Source of the DNA: Paracoccaceae bacterium
GTDB lineage: Bacteria > Pseudomonadota > Alphaproteobacteria > Rhodobacterales > Rhodobacteraceae
Direction of reading: 5' to 3'
Length of the DNA stretch: 64,000 bases
NCBI GenBank assembly: GCA_006226775.1
Contig: SBGD01000081.1
Span: forward strand, 62,001-126,000
Made by a program: the position numbers and the translations under genes. This document shows positions 23,165-32,233 of this stretch, piece after piece (positions within the stretch are counted from its first letter, which is position 1; the number at the start of each line of letters is the position of its first letter). The notes beneath the pieces are model-generated. The model made no database searches, had not been told where the DNA came from, and saw only the letters and a list, made by a program, of their open reading frames with translations.

Positions 23165-24115
23165 CTAGAACGGGCTGTCGGGATAGTAGAACTCGGCCGC
23201 GTTCTCGGGGGTGATCAGCACCGAGCCGATGGTGAAGGTGCCCGAGACCGGCGCGGTCGAGACCATGCCCACCGCCGTCAGCTCGATCGCGGTGGCGATC
23301 ATCGAGGGCGGATAGGTCACGTCGGCGGGAATCATCGTGTCGCCGTCCATCACCCGCTTGACCATCTCCTTCATGCCGGCGCCGCCCAGCACGAATTGCA
23401 CGTCATCGCGGCCCGCCGCGTCGATGGCGGCCAGCACGCCCACCGCCATGTCATCGTCCGAGGCCCAGACCGCGTCGATCTGCGGATGCTTGGACAGGAA
23501 GTCCTGCATCACGTTGAAGCTGTCGTCGCGGTTCCAGTTGCCGTGCTCCATGCCGATGATCTCGATGCCCGAGCCTTCGATCGCGGCCTGGAAGCCTTCG
23601 ACCCGCTCGTTGTCGATGGTGGTGGGAATGCCGCGCAGCACGACGATCTTGCCGCCGTCGGGCATCTTCGAGACCATGTAGTCGCCCGAGACCCTGCCGA
23701 AGCCGGGGTTGTCGCCGGCGACATAGAGATCCTCGATGCCCTCGACCGCGAGGCCCCGGTCGACCACCGTCACCCAGGCGCCGCCTTGCGCCACCGCCTG
23801 CACCGGCGAGGTCAGCGGCTCGCTCTCGAAGGGCAGCACCACCAGCGCGTCGATGTTGCGGGTCGCCACCATGTCCTCGATGTCGTTGACCTGCTTGCCG
23901 GGGTCCGAGGCGGTGGACAGCACGAAATCAAGCTGCGGATAGACCTCTTCCAGCCGCTTGACCGCCTGTTGCGCGTGAAAGTTCATGCCGCCGGCCCAGC
24001 CATGGGTGGCGGCGGGGATCGAGACGCCGATCACCTTGGTGTCCTGCGCCATGGCGACCCCGGCCGAAAGCGCGGCGGCGGCCAGGCCGGTTGCGAAAGT
24101 CTTGAGATAGGTCAT
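23165..24115 (-). CDS. CUT2-type sugar ABC transporter substrate-binding protein
   Basis: A 316-residue periplasmic binding protein of the RbsB/XylF class (Peripla_BP_4). The signal peptide is MTYLKTFATGLAAAALSAG followed by VAMA-Q, so cleavage is after residue ~23. The mature protein contains NDIEDMVATRNIDALVVLPF and the typical VWASDDDMAVGVLAAIDAAG. It delivers a pentose or other monosaccharide to the permease/ATPase encoded immediately upstream. It is the last gene of the operon, followed by a hairpin. The start is ATG 24115. Confidence 0.93.
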   Translation of the reverse strand: MTYLKTFATGLAAAALSAGVAMAQDTKVIGVSIPAATHGWAGGMNFHAQQAVKRLEEVYPQLDFVLSTASDPGKQVNDIEDMVATRNIDALVVLPFESEPLTSPVQAVAQGGAWVTVVDRGLAVEGIEDLYVAGDNPGFGRVSGDYMVSKMPDGGKIVVLRGIPTTIDNERVEGFQAAIEGSGIEIIGMEHGNWNRDDSFNVMQDFLSKHPQIDAVWASDDDMAVGVLAAIDAAGRDDVQFVLGGAGMKEMVKRVMDGDTMIPADVTYPPSMIATAIELTAVGMVSTAPVSGTFTIGSVLITPENAAEFYYPDSPF

Positions 24116-24144
24116 GGGGTTCCTCCCTTGGGATGGCCGGGCGT

Positions 24145-25146
24145 TCAGCCCTTTGCCTTTGCTTCGCGCTGCAGAATGACAGCGAGAATGATGATGACCC
24201 CCTGGATCGCGCCGTTCAGGTAGGGCGAGACCAGGTCGGTCAGGTTGAGAATGTTGTCGATCAGCGACAGGATCAGCACGCCGATCACCGTGCCCCAGAC
24301 CCGGCCGAAGCCGCCCTTGAGCACCGTGCCGCCGATGATGACGGCGGCAATCGCCTCCAGCTCCCAGAGCACGCCGGTCGAGGCCGAGGCCGAGCCCAGC
24401 CGCGGCACGTACATGATGGTGGCCACACCCACCAGCACGCCGAGCATCGCGTAGGTGGCAAGCCGGGTGCGGCCCACGTTGACGTTGGAGTAATGCGCGA
24501 CATGTTCGCTCGACCCGGTGGCGGCGCAGTGGCGGCCGAAACGCGCGCGGCTCATGATCACCTCGCCGATGACGACCACCAGCGCAAAGACGATGATCGG
24601 CCAGGAGATGCCGAGGATGCCGTCGAAATAGACCGGGCGGTAGAAAGTTCTGAGCCCGAAATCCAGGGATAGCGTGCCGCCGTCGGCCAGCCAGGTGACG
24701 AGGCTGCGATAGATGCCCATGGTGCCCAGCGTCACGATGAAGGCCTCGATGCCCAGGGTGGTGATCAGAAAGCCGTTGAGCAGCCCGGCCAGCAGCCCGG
24801 CCACCAGCGCCACCGCCATACCCAGCAGGATGATCGGCACGCCCACGCCCAGCGTCGGCAGCGCCGCGTTCATCACCAGGATCATCAGCCCGGCAATGAA
24901 GGCCGCCATGGATCCGACCGAAAGGTCGAGCCCCCCCGCGGTGATGACGAAGGTCATGCCGACGGCAATGATGCCGATGAAGGCCGAGCGCGCCAGCACG
25001 TTGGTGATATTGCCCGCGCCGAGGAAGTTGGGGTTCAGGAACGCCCCGATGGCGATCAGCACCAGCAGGGCGATGATCGGGCCCAGCACGCTCATCGACG
25101 GCAGGCGGCGGCGCCTTTGCGGGGTATTGACGGTTTCGCTGGTCAT
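24145..25146 (-). CDS. CUT2-type sugar ABC transporter permease (RbsC-like)
   Basis: A 333-residue inner-membrane protein with about eight to ten hydrophobic segments. Hallmarks include AGGLDLSVGSMAAFIAGL and ELEAIAAVIIGGTVLKGGFG, both typical of RbsC/XylH. Its start is directly next to the ATPase stop (25146/25147), and the binding-protein gene follows by 29 bp. It forms the channel for a monosaccharide; the substrate is probably a pentose because of the linked xylose isomerase. Confidence 0.94.
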   Translation of the reverse strand: MTSETVNTPQRRRRLPSMSVLGPIIALLVLIAIGAFLNPNFLGAGNITNVLARSAFIGIIAVGMTFVITAGGLDLSVGSMAAFIAGLMILVMNAALPTLGVGVPIILLGMAVALVAGLLAGLLNGFLITTLGIEAFIVTLGTMGIYRSLVTWLADGGTLSLDFGLRTFYRPVYFDGILGISWPIIVFALVVVIGEVIMSRARFGRHCAATGSSEHVAHYSNVNVGRTRLATYAMLGVLVGVATIMYVPRLGSASASTGVLWELEAIAAVIIGGTVLKGGFGRVWGTVIGVLILSLIDNILNLTDLVSPYLNGAIQGVIIILAVILQREAKAKG

Positions 25147-26664
25147 TCAGGCGGCCCTCTCGCTGGGATCGGCGCCGACGCCCATGGCGTGGCGCACGAT
25201 GGCCTCTTCGGTGATCGCCTCGCCTGCGACCTCGCCCGCGATCCGGCCCTGGCGCATCACCAGGACACGGGTCGCAAGGCCGATGATCTCCTGCATCTCG
25301 GAGGAGATGACGATGATCCCGTGCCCCGAGGCGGCAAGCTGGCTGAGAAAGGCATAGATCTGTTGCTTGGTGCCGATGTCGATGCCGCGCGTCGGCTCGT
25401 CGACGATCAGGATTTCCGGATCGGACTGCATGACCTTGGCCAAGAGCAGCTTCTGCTGGTTGCCGCCCGAAAGATTGCCGACCCGCACATCGCGCCGCCC
25501 GGCGCGGATGTCGAAATCGCCGATCGCCCGGCTCAGCGCCGCCTCCTCGGCCTGCCGGTCGATCAGCACGCCGCCGAACTTGCGCAGCGCCTGCAGCGTC
25601 AGGTTCTCGCGCATCCCCTTGTCCAGCAAAAGGCCGCGCAGCTTGCGATCCTCGGTCAGGTAGCACAGCCGATGGCGCAGCGCATCCGAGGGGCGGCGGA
25701 TCTGCACCCGCTCACCGCCGATCTCGATGCGCGCGGCACTGGCGGGGCGCAGCCCGCACAGCCCCTCCATCGCCTCGGTCCGGCCCGATCCGACCAGCCC
25801 GGCAATGCCGAGGATCTCGCCCTGGCGCAGATCGAAGCTCAGGCTCCGGGCATGGCCCGGCACATCCAGCCCCTCGACCCGCAGCATCACCGGCGCATCG
25901 GCAGAAACCTTTGCCTTGGCGGGATAGAGGTCCGAGACATCGCGCCCGACCATGGCGGTGGCCATCTGGTCCTCGCTCATCTCGGCGACCTGCCCGGTAT
26001 GCACCACCGCCCCGTCGCGCATCACGCTCACCCGGTCGGCGATTTGCTTGACCTCGCCCAGCTTGTGCGAGGTGAAGACGATGGCCGTGCCACTGGCGCG
26101 CAGCGCCTCGACCTGCTCGAACAGCACCGCGGCCTCGGCATTGGTCAGCACCGCGGTCGGCTCGTCCATGATCAGCACGCGGGCATTGCGGCCCAGCGCC
26201 TTGGCGATCTCGACCATCTGCTTGTCGGAGTTCGACAGTTCCGAGACCGGCGTATCCGGGTCCACCCGGCATTTCACCCGCGCCAGATACTCGCGCGAAC
26301 GCCGCCGCATCTCGGGTTTGTCGAGCAAAAGGCCGCGGCGCAATTCGCGGCCCAGAAAGATGTTCTGCTCGACCGTCAGTTGCTCGGCCAGGTTGAATTC
26401 CTGGTGGATCAGCACGATGCCCGCCGCCTCGCCCTCGTGCAGCGAGGCAAAGGTCACCGCCCTGCCCTCCAGCAGGATGCGCCCGGAGGTCACCGGCTGA
26501 TAGCCCGCGAGGCATTTCATCGCCGTCGACTTGCCCGCCCCGTTCTCGCCGATCAGCGCCAGCACTTCGCCCGCGCGGATATCGAGATCGACGCCGTGCA
26601 GCACCTCGACCGGGCCGAAGCTCTTGTGCACGTCGCGCAACGACAGGACGGGCGTGTCGCTCAC
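25147..26664 (-). CDS. CUT2-type sugar ABC transporter ATPase with two nucleotide-binding domains
   Basis: A 505-residue fused ATPase (RbsA/XylG). The first domain has Walker A GENGAGKST, a variant signature LSNSDKQMVEIAKAL and Walker B LIMDEPT; the second has GLVGSGRTEA, the signature LSGGNQQKLLLAKVM and LIVDEPTRGID. The second Walker A is degenerate, as usual in this family. The start is GTG at 26664, overlapping the TGA of the preceding oxidoreductase gene (GTGA), so translation is coupled. Confidence 0.94.
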   Translation of the reverse strand: MSDTPVLSLRDVHKSFGPVEVLHGVDLDIRAGEVLALIGENGAGKSTAMKCLAGYQPVTSGRILLEGRAVTFASLHEGEAAGIVLIHQEFNLAEQLTVEQNIFLGRELRRGLLLDKPEMRRRSREYLARVKCRVDPDTPVSELSNSDKQMVEIAKALGRNARVLIMDEPTAVLTNAEAAVLFEQVEALRASGTAIVFTSHKLGEVKQIADRVSVMRDGAVVHTGQVAEMSEDQMATAMVGRDVSDLYPAKAKVSADAPVMLRVEGLDVPGHARSLSFDLRQGEILGIAGLVGSGRTEAMEGLCGLRPASAARIEIGGERVQIRRPSDALRHRLCYLTEDRKLRGLLLDKGMRENLTLQALRKFGGVLIDRQAEEAALSRAIGDFDIRAGRRDVRVGNLSGGNQQKLLLAKVMQSDPEILIVDEPTRGIDIGTKQQIYAFLSQLAASGHGIIVISSEMQEIIGLATRVLVMRQGRIAGEVAGEAITEEAIVRHAMGVGADPSERAA

Positions 26665-27803
26665 AGCGTCACCCAGGCGGCGTTTTGGGCCGAGGATTCC
26701 ACGCAGGCGCGGATGAACCCCATGCCGTCAAGCCCGGCAGAGATCCCCGGCAGCAGGCCCAGCGCGGTGTCAGGGTCCGCGCCGCCCTGCACCGCGCGGA
26801 TGGCGTCGGCGGCAGCGCTGTAGATGGTGGCAAAGCCTTCGAGATAGCCCTCGGGATGGCCCGGCGGAATGCGGCTGACCGCATTGGCGGCGTCCGAGGC
26901 CCCGGCCCCCATGCGGGTGATCCGGCGGGTGGCCTCGCCATGCGGCGTGAACCACAATTCGTTGGGGTTTTCCTGCGCCCAGTCGAGCCCGCCCCTGGCG
27001 CCGTAGACCCGCAGCCGCAGCCCGTTCTCGTTGCCCGGGGCCACCTGCGAACACCACAGCATCCCGCGCGCCCCGCCATCGAAGCGCAGGATCACATGGG
27101 CATTGTCGTCCAACCTGCGCCCCGCGCCGAAACTCTGCAGATCGGCGGCCAGTTCGGCGCCCTTCAGCCCGGTGACGAAACAGGCGAGGTTATAGGCATG
27201 GGTGCCGATATCGCCCACCGCGCCGCCTGCGCCCGAGCGCGCCGGATCGGTGCGCCATTCGGCCTGTTTCACGCCCTCGGTCTCGACCGGATCGGTCAGC
27301 CAGTCCTGCGGGTATTCCGCCTGCACCACGCGGATCTGCCCCAGATCGCCGTTCTCCACCATCTGCCGCGCTTGCCGGACCAGCGGATAGCCGGTGTAGT
27401 TATGGGTCAGGATGAAGAGCGCCTTGCTGTCGGCGACGGCCTTTTTCATCGCCTCCGCATCCTCCTGCGTGGCGGTCAGCGGCTTGTCGCAGATCACGTG
27501 GATGCCGCGGTCGAGGAAGGCCTTGGCCGCGGGGAAATGCACATGGTTCGGGGTCACGATGCTGACCGCCTCGATACCGTCGTCGCGGGCGGCTTCCGTC
27601 TCGGCCATCTCCTCGAAGCTGCCATAGGCGCGGTCGGCCGCCAGCCCCAGTGCCTTGCCGCTGGCGGCGGCCTTTTCCGGCGTGGAACTCAAGGCCCCGG
27701 CCACCAGTTCGAAACGGTCGTCGATGCGGCTGGCGATGCGATGCACTCCGCCGATGAAGGCGTCATTGCCGCCGCCGACCATGCCCAGTCTGATGCGTGT
27801 CAT
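26661..27803 (-). CDS. Gfo/Idh/MocA-family NAD(P)-dependent oxidoreductase
   Basis: A 380-residue enzyme. The N-terminal Rossmann motif is MVGGGNDAFIGGVHR, the family EKP-like motif appears as CDKPLTATQED with the conserved lysine, and GDIGTHAYN carries the likely catalytic histidine. Such enzymes oxidise or reduce a hydroxyl of a sugar or cyclitol. It is coupled by 4-bp overlaps to the genes on both sides. Substrate not identifiable; the neighbouring TIM-barrel isomerase suggests that the two act in sequence, as in inositol-type pathways. Confidence 0.9.
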   Translation of the reverse strand: MTRIRLGMVGGGNDAFIGGVHRIASRIDDRFELVAGALSSTPEKAAASGKALGLAADRAYGSFEEMAETEAARDDGIEAVSIVTPNHVHFPAAKAFLDRGIHVICDKPLTATQEDAEAMKKAVADSKALFILTHNYTGYPLVRQARQMVENGDLGQIRVVQAEYPQDWLTDPVETEGVKQAEWRTDPARSGAGGAVGDIGTHAYNLACFVTGLKGAELAADLQSFGAGRRLDDNAHVILRFDGGARGMLWCSQVAPGNENGLRLRVYGARGGLDWAQENPNELWFTPHGEATRRITRMGAGASDAANAVSRIPPGHPEGYLEGFATIYSAAADAIRAVQGGADPDTALGLLPGISAGLDGMGFIRACVESSAQNAAWVTL

Positions 27804-28855
27804 TGGTCGATCCCCAGAAGTTTGCGGTTGGTGGCCTCGTCACTGCCGCCGGCGAAATCGTCAAAGGCCTGCTCGGTGACGCGGATGATATGGTCCTTAA
27901 CGAATTGCGCGCCTTCGCGCGCCCCGTCCTCGGGGTGTTTCAGGCAGCATTCCCATTCCACCACGGCCCAGCCGTCGAAATCATTGGCGGCCATCTTGGC
28001 AAAGATCGCGCTGAAATCGACCTGGCCGTCGCCCAGGCTGCGGAAGCGCCCGGCGCGGTTCACCCAAGGCTGAAAGCCGCCGTAGACGCCCTTGCGCCCG
28101 GTCGGATTGAACTCGGCATCCTTGACGTGGAACATCTTGATCCGCTCGGCGTAGATGTCGATATTGTCAAGGTAATCAAGGCATTGCAGCACGTAGTGGC
28201 TGGGATCGTAAAGCATGTTGCAGCGCGCGTGCCCGTCCAGCCGGTCGAGGAACATCTCGAAGGTGTCGCCGTCGTGCAGATCCTCCATCGGGTGGATCTC
28301 GTAGCAGACATCGACGCCGCAATCCTCGGCATGGTCGAGGATCGGCCGCCAGCGCCGGGCCAACTCGTCAAACGCCGTCTCGACCATGCCTTCGGGGCGC
28401 TGGGGAAAGGGGTACATGAAGGGCCAGCAGAGCCCGCCCGAAAACGTCACATGCTGGCCGATGCCGAGGTTCTTCGACGCGGTCAGGGCTTTCCTGACCT
28501 GGCCGATGGCCCAGTCCGTGCGCTCTTTCGGCTTGCCCTGCACCTCGGGCGCGGCAAAGCCGTCGACCCAGGCGTCATAGGCCGGATGCACCGCCACCAG
28601 CTGGCCGATGATATGGGTCGAGAGGTCGGTGACCTCGATGCCATTGTCGCGCGCCTGGCCGGTCCAGTCGTCGCAATAGGCCTGTGACGTCGCCAGCTTG
28701 TCGAGATCGACCAGCCGCGCGTCCCAGACCGGCACCTGCACGCCCTTGTAGCCGCAATCGGCGGCCCAGCGCGTGATGCCGTCCCACGAGTTGAAAGGGG
28801 CGTCGTCGCCCGCGAATTGCGCGAGAAACAGCCCCGGTCCCTTGATCGTCTTCAT
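27800..28855 (-). CDS. Sugar phosphate isomerase/epimerase family TIM-barrel protein
   Basis: A 351-residue protein of the AP-endonuclease-2/xylose-isomerase-like fold. Metal-ligand candidates are visible in VCYEIHPMEDLHDGD (Glu and His), NMLYDPSHYVLQ (Asp, His), MFHVKDAEF (His, Asp) and WAVVEWECC (Glu). It could be an epimerase, isomerase or dehydratase for the product of the adjacent MocA-type oxidoreductase. It overlaps that gene by 4 bp and starts 15 bp after xylA. Confidence 0.88.
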   Translation of the reverse strand: MKTIKGPGLFLAQFAGDDAPFNSWDGITRWAADCGYKGVQVPVWDARLVDLDKLATSQAYCDDWTGQARDNGIEVTDLSTHIIGQLVAVHPAYDAWVDGFAAPEVQGKPKERTDWAIGQVRKALTASKNLGIGQHVTFSGGLCWPFMYPFPQRPEGMVETAFDELARRWRPILDHAEDCGVDVCYEIHPMEDLHDGDTFEMFLDRLDGHARCNMLYDPSHYVLQCLDYLDNIDIYAERIKMFHVKDAEFNPTGRKGVYGGFQPWVNRAGRFRSLGDGQVDFSAIFAKMAANDFDGWAVVEWECCLKHPEDGAREGAQFVKDHIIRVTEQAFDDFAGGSDEATNRKLLGIDQ

Positions 28856-28870
28856 TGCCTTGCCTCCCTG

Positions 28871-30166
28871 TCAAACGTAGCGATTGACAATGTTTTCCAG
28901 AATTTCCTGCCGCCCGGAGCGCGGCTCCGGCACGACCTCGCCGGCCTCGACCGGGGCCGCCACCGTCGCCAGGTCTGCGCGCAGCATGGCCTGCGCCGCC
29001 TCGCTGTCCCAGCCGGCGTAGCGTTCGCGCCGCGGCGCCTCGAGCGCGTCGTCCTCCAGCATCCGCGCCGCCGCCTTCAGCCCCCGGGCGCAGACATCCA
29101 TCGCCCCGGCATGGGCCGCCACCAGGTCCGCCGGATCGAGCGATTGCCGCCGCAGCTTGGCGTCGAAATTGGTGCCGCCCTTGTCGAAACCGCCCGCCTT
29201 GAGGATCTCGTAATAGGCCAGCGCAACTTCCGGCACGTTGTTGGGAAACTGGTCGGTGTCCCAGCCCGACTGGTAATCGTTGCGGTTCATGTCGATCGAG
29301 CCCAGCACCCCCAACTCCCGCGCCAGCGCCAGTTCATGCTCGAAACTGTGCCCGGCGAGGATTGCATGGCCCTGCTCGATATTGACCTTGACCTCCTTTT
29401 CCAGCCCGAAGCGCTGGAGGAAGCCAAAGACCGTGGCGACATCGTAATCGTACTGGTGCTTGGTCGGCTCCTGCGGCTTCGGCTCGATCAGGATCTGCCC
29501 ATCGAAGCCGATCTTGTGCTTGTAGTCCACCACCATCGACAGGAAGCGGCCCATATGCTCCATCTCGCGGCCCATGTCGGTGTTGAGCAGGGTCTCGTAG
29601 CCTTCGCGCCCGCCCCAGAGCACGTAGTTCTGGCCCTTCAGCCGATGGGTGGCGTCAAGGCAGCACTTCACCGTCGCGGCGGACCAGGCAAAGACCTCCG
29701 GGTCGGGATTGGTCGCCGCGCCGGACATGAAACGGCGATGGGAAAACAGGTTGGCGGTGCCCCAGAGCAGCTTGACCCTGGCGCTCTCCATCTTTTCCTC
29801 GAAGAGGTCGATCATGGCGTCGAAATTGGCTCGGCTCTCGGCAAAGGTCGCGCCTTCGGGGCGGATATCGGCGTCATGCCAGCAGAAGAAGGGCACGCCG
29901 AGCAGATCGAACAGCTCGAAGGCCACGTCGGCCTTCAGCCGCGCGCCCGCCATGTCGTCGGAAAACCACGGCCGGTCAAAGGTCTGGCCGCCAAAGGGAT
30001 CGCCGCCGGGCCAGGCGAAGCTGTGCCAATAGGCCACCGCGAAGCGCAGGTGGTCCTCCAGCCGCTTGCCCATGACCACCTCGTCGGGGTCATAGTGGCG
30101 AAAGGCCAGGCCCTCGGCCTCGGGGTCGAAACGCAGCGGCGCAAGGTCGCCGAAAAAGTCACTCAT
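28871..30166 (-). CDS. xylA: Xylose isomerase
   Basis: A 431-residue group II xylose isomerase. The catalytic His/Asp pair is in [13 protein letters not shown], the metal-binding stretch in [36 protein letters not shown] and [20 protein letters not shown]. It interconverts D-xylose and D-xylulose with two divalent metals. The start ATG 30166 lies 8 bp inside the end of the regulator gene. No xylulokinase gene is in the window, so the xylulose must be phosphorylated elsewhere or the enzyme serves another aldose. Confidence 0.96.
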   Translation of the reverse strand: MSDFFGDLAPLRFDPEAEGLAFRHYDPDEVVMGKRLEDHLRFAVAYWHSFAWPGGDPFGGQTFDRPWFSDDMAGARLKADVAFELFDLLGVPFFCWHDADIRPEGATFAESRANFDAMIDLFEEKMESARVKLLWGTANLFSHRRFMSGAATNPDPEVFAWSAATVKCCLDATHRLKGQNYVLWGGREGYETLLNTDMGREMEHMGRFLSMVVDYKHKIGFDGQILIEPKPQEPTKHQYDYDVATVFGFLQRFGLEKEVKVNIEQGHAILAGHSFEHELALARELGVLGSIDMNRNDYQSGWDTDQFPNNVPEVALAYYEILKAGGFDKGGTNFDAKLRRQSLDPADLVAAHAGAMDVCARGLKAAARMLEDDALEAPRRERYAGWDSEAAQAMLRADLATVAAPVEAGEVVPEPRSGRQEILENIVNRYV

Positions 30167-31229
30167 GGTCGGGGTCTCCGGTCGGGGGCGAGTCCACCGT
30201 TTGCGGCAGGTTCTCGCGCAGATAGAGGGTCGGGACGACCGGCGGCGGCGGCGCAGGCTCGTGCCGGTCGGCAATCGCGCGCAGACAGTCGAGCGCGCCT
30301 TGAATCTCGTCTTCGGGGCGCTGGTCGATCACCACGTCGATCAGCCCGGTCTCCAGTGCTTCGCGGGAATGGGCCACCAGTTCGTGCAGCACCACGATGG
30401 GGCGCGGCGCGGGCCAGTCGCGCAAGACGCGCACCAGGCCGGCGTTGCCGGCGCCGGCGCTGTAGATCGCGGTGATCTCGGGGTCTTCGGCCAGGCGCGC
30501 GCGCAGCCGGGCTTCGACGATCTCGTGCAGGTCGCGGCCCTCGATCACCGGCGCCGCGGTCACGGCGCTTTCGGACGCGGCGAGGATCTGGCGCATCCCT
30601 GCCAGCCGCTCGGCATGGTCATGGGCGGTGCGCACGCCGACGATCGGCAGCACCCGGCCCGCGCGCCCGCCATGGGCCAGCAGCAAGAGCCGCCCGGCGG
30701 TGCGCCCGGCGACGGTATTGTCGATGCCGACATAGCCGTCGCGCTCGGCGCCCTGGACATCGGCCACCAGCGTCAGGACCGCGACACCCTGCGCCCGCAG
30801 CGCCGCAATGGCGTCGCAGACCCGCGCGTCATCAGTGCCGACCAGGGCGATGCCGTCGATCCTGTCCCCGGCCAGCCGCGTCAGGCAACGGGCCAGCGCG
30901 GTGGCGTCGAAGGCCTCGACGTTTTCCACCACGATATCGACCCGCGCCTTGGCCAGCCGCGCGCGGGCCTCGCCGAGGATGCTGCGCAGGCGCTGGAAGA
31001 AGCTGTTGGGCCCCTCGGGAATGACGAAGACGAAGCGATAGGTGCGTTTCTGCGCCAGGTTGGCGGCGGCGACATTGCGCACGTAGCCCAGTTCCTCGAT
31101 GGCGGCGCGCACCCGGCGCATGGATTTCTCGGCCACGCCGCCGCGTTCGTTGATCACCCGATCCGCGGTGGCATAGCTGACACCCGCGCGCCGCGCGACA
31201 TCGCTGAGGGTTGGCTGAAGCCGGTCCAT
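30159..31229 (-). CDS. LacI-family transcriptional regulator of the sugar operon
   Basis: A 356-residue regulator. The LacI helix-turn-helix and hinge are clear: [20 protein letters not shown] and [16 protein letters not shown]. The ligand domain is of the periplasmic-binding type (Peripla_BP_4-like), as found in regulators close to those of CUT2 sugar uptake. It is the first gene of a seven-gene transcript and overlaps xylA by 8 bp; a perfect 15-bp inverted repeat 30 bp upstream is the likely operator, so it should repress its own operon until sugar binds. Confidence 0.92.
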   Translation of the reverse strand: MDRLQPTLSDVARRAGVSYATADRVINERGGVAEKSMRRVRAAIEELGYVRNVAAANLAQKRTYRFVFVIPEGPNSFFQRLRSILGEARARLAKARVDIVVENVEAFDATALARCLTRLAGDRIDGIALVGTDDARVCDAIAALRAQGVAVLTLVADVQGAERDGYVGIDNTVAGRTAGRLLLLAHGGRAGRVLPIVGVRTAHDHAERLAGMRQILAASESAVTAAPVIEGRDLHEIVEARLRARLAEDPEITAIYSAGAGNAGLVRVLRDWPAPRPIVVLHELVAHSREALETGLIDVVIDQRPEDEIQGALDCLRAIADRHEPAPPPPVVPTLYLRENLPQTVDSPPTGDPDHE

Positions 31230-31258
31230 CGATTCCTCCCGGCGCCAGCAGAGCAGGC

Positions 31259-31303
31259 AAAAAGATAGACGTCAATCATTGTTTGAGAGACGTCTATCTT
31301 TTT
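31259..31303. promoter_or_regulatory. Perfect 15-bp inverted repeat, likely LacI-family operator pair
   Basis: AAAAAGATAGACGTC (31259-31273) and GACGTCTATCTTTTT (31289-31303) are perfect inverted copies separated by 15 bp. Each arm contains ACGT with a central CG as in LacI-family operators; GATAGACGTCAATC (31264-31277) is nearly palindromic by itself. It lies 30 bp upstream of the LacI-family start. A terminator role for the upstream SDR gene is possible but the stop of that gene is 155 bp away. Confidence 0.7.
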
Positions 31304-31458
31304 TCCGGTCAGCCCGCGGTGCGCGAGGCAATCCCGTCATCGAGGCCTGCGCCGCCGCAGCCTTCGGGACCGATGCAATCACCCCGCAGCCGAACGCTCG
31401 GGATGCCAAGGACGCTCGGCTTTCGGCCTTCGGGCGACCGCCCCGCAATGCCCGGGTG

Positions 31459-32229
31459 TCAGCGCCCCATCCAGCCGCCATCGACGACGAGGATCTCGCC
31501 ATTGACATAGTCCGAGGCCGCGGAGGCCAGGAAGACCGCCGGTCCGGCGAAATCCTCGGGCTTGCCCCAGCGGCCCGCCGGGATACGCTCGAGGATGGCG
31601 CTCGAGCGGGCCGGGTCGTCCTGCAGCGCCTGGGTGTTGTCGGTCGCGACATAGCCCGGGGCGATGGCATTCACGTTCACCCCCTTGCCCGCCCACTCGT
31701 TGGCCAGCGCCTTGGTCAACTGGGCGATGCCGCCCTTCGACGCCGCATAGCCCGGCACGGTGATACCACCCTGGAAGCTCAGCAGCGAGGCGGTGAAGAT
31801 GATCTTGCCCGAGCCGCGGGCGATCATGCCGCGCCCGATCTCGCGGCTGAGCAGGAACTGCGCCGAGAGGTTGACCTCGATCACCTCGTCCCACCACTCT
31901 TCGGGATGCTCGGCGGCGGGCTTGCGCCGGATGGTGCCGGCATTGTTGATCAGGATGTCGGGGGTCACCCTGTCGGCCTCGAGCTGCGCGGCGAAGGCCT
32001 TGACCGCCGCGCGGTCGGAAAAGTCGCATTGGTAGGCGGTGAAGGCCCGCCCCAGCGCCGTCACCGCCTGTTCCACCGCCGAGCCGGAGGGCTCCAGCGT
32101 GGCCGAGACGCCGACGATATCGGCCCCCGCCTGCGCCAGCGCCTCGGCCATGCCGCGGCCGATGCCACGCTTGCAGCCGGTGACCAGCGCCACCTTGCCG
32201 CTCAGATCGAAGGATTTCAGAACGTCCAT
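31459..32229 (-). CDS. SDR-family oxidoreductase, KduD-like (2-deoxy-D-gluconate 3-dehydrogenase)
   Basis: A 256-residue classical short-chain dehydrogenase. Cofactor motif VTGCKRGIGRGMA, NNAG at ILINNAGTIRR, and the active site Ser (TASLLSFQ) with YAASKGG. The N-terminus SFDLSGKVALVTG and the motif NNAGTIRR are typical of KduD-type enzymes that act on keto-deoxy sugar acids. It follows the zinc dehydrogenase gene by 4 bp, and both are likely expressed from the promoter at 33336-33364. Confidence 0.88.
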   Translation of the reverse strand: MDVLKSFDLSGKVALVTGCKRGIGRGMAEALAQAGADIVGVSATLEPSGSAVEQAVTALGRAFTAYQCDFSDRAAVKAFAAQLEADRVTPDILINNAGTIRRKPAAEHPEEWWDEVIEVNLSAQFLLSREIGRGMIARGSGKIIFTASLLSFQGGITVPGYAASKGGIAQLTKALANEWAGKGVNVNAIAPGYVATDNTQALQDDPARSSAILERIPAGRWGKPEDFAGPAVFLASAASDYVNGEILVVDGGWMGR

Positions 32230-32233
32230 GATT

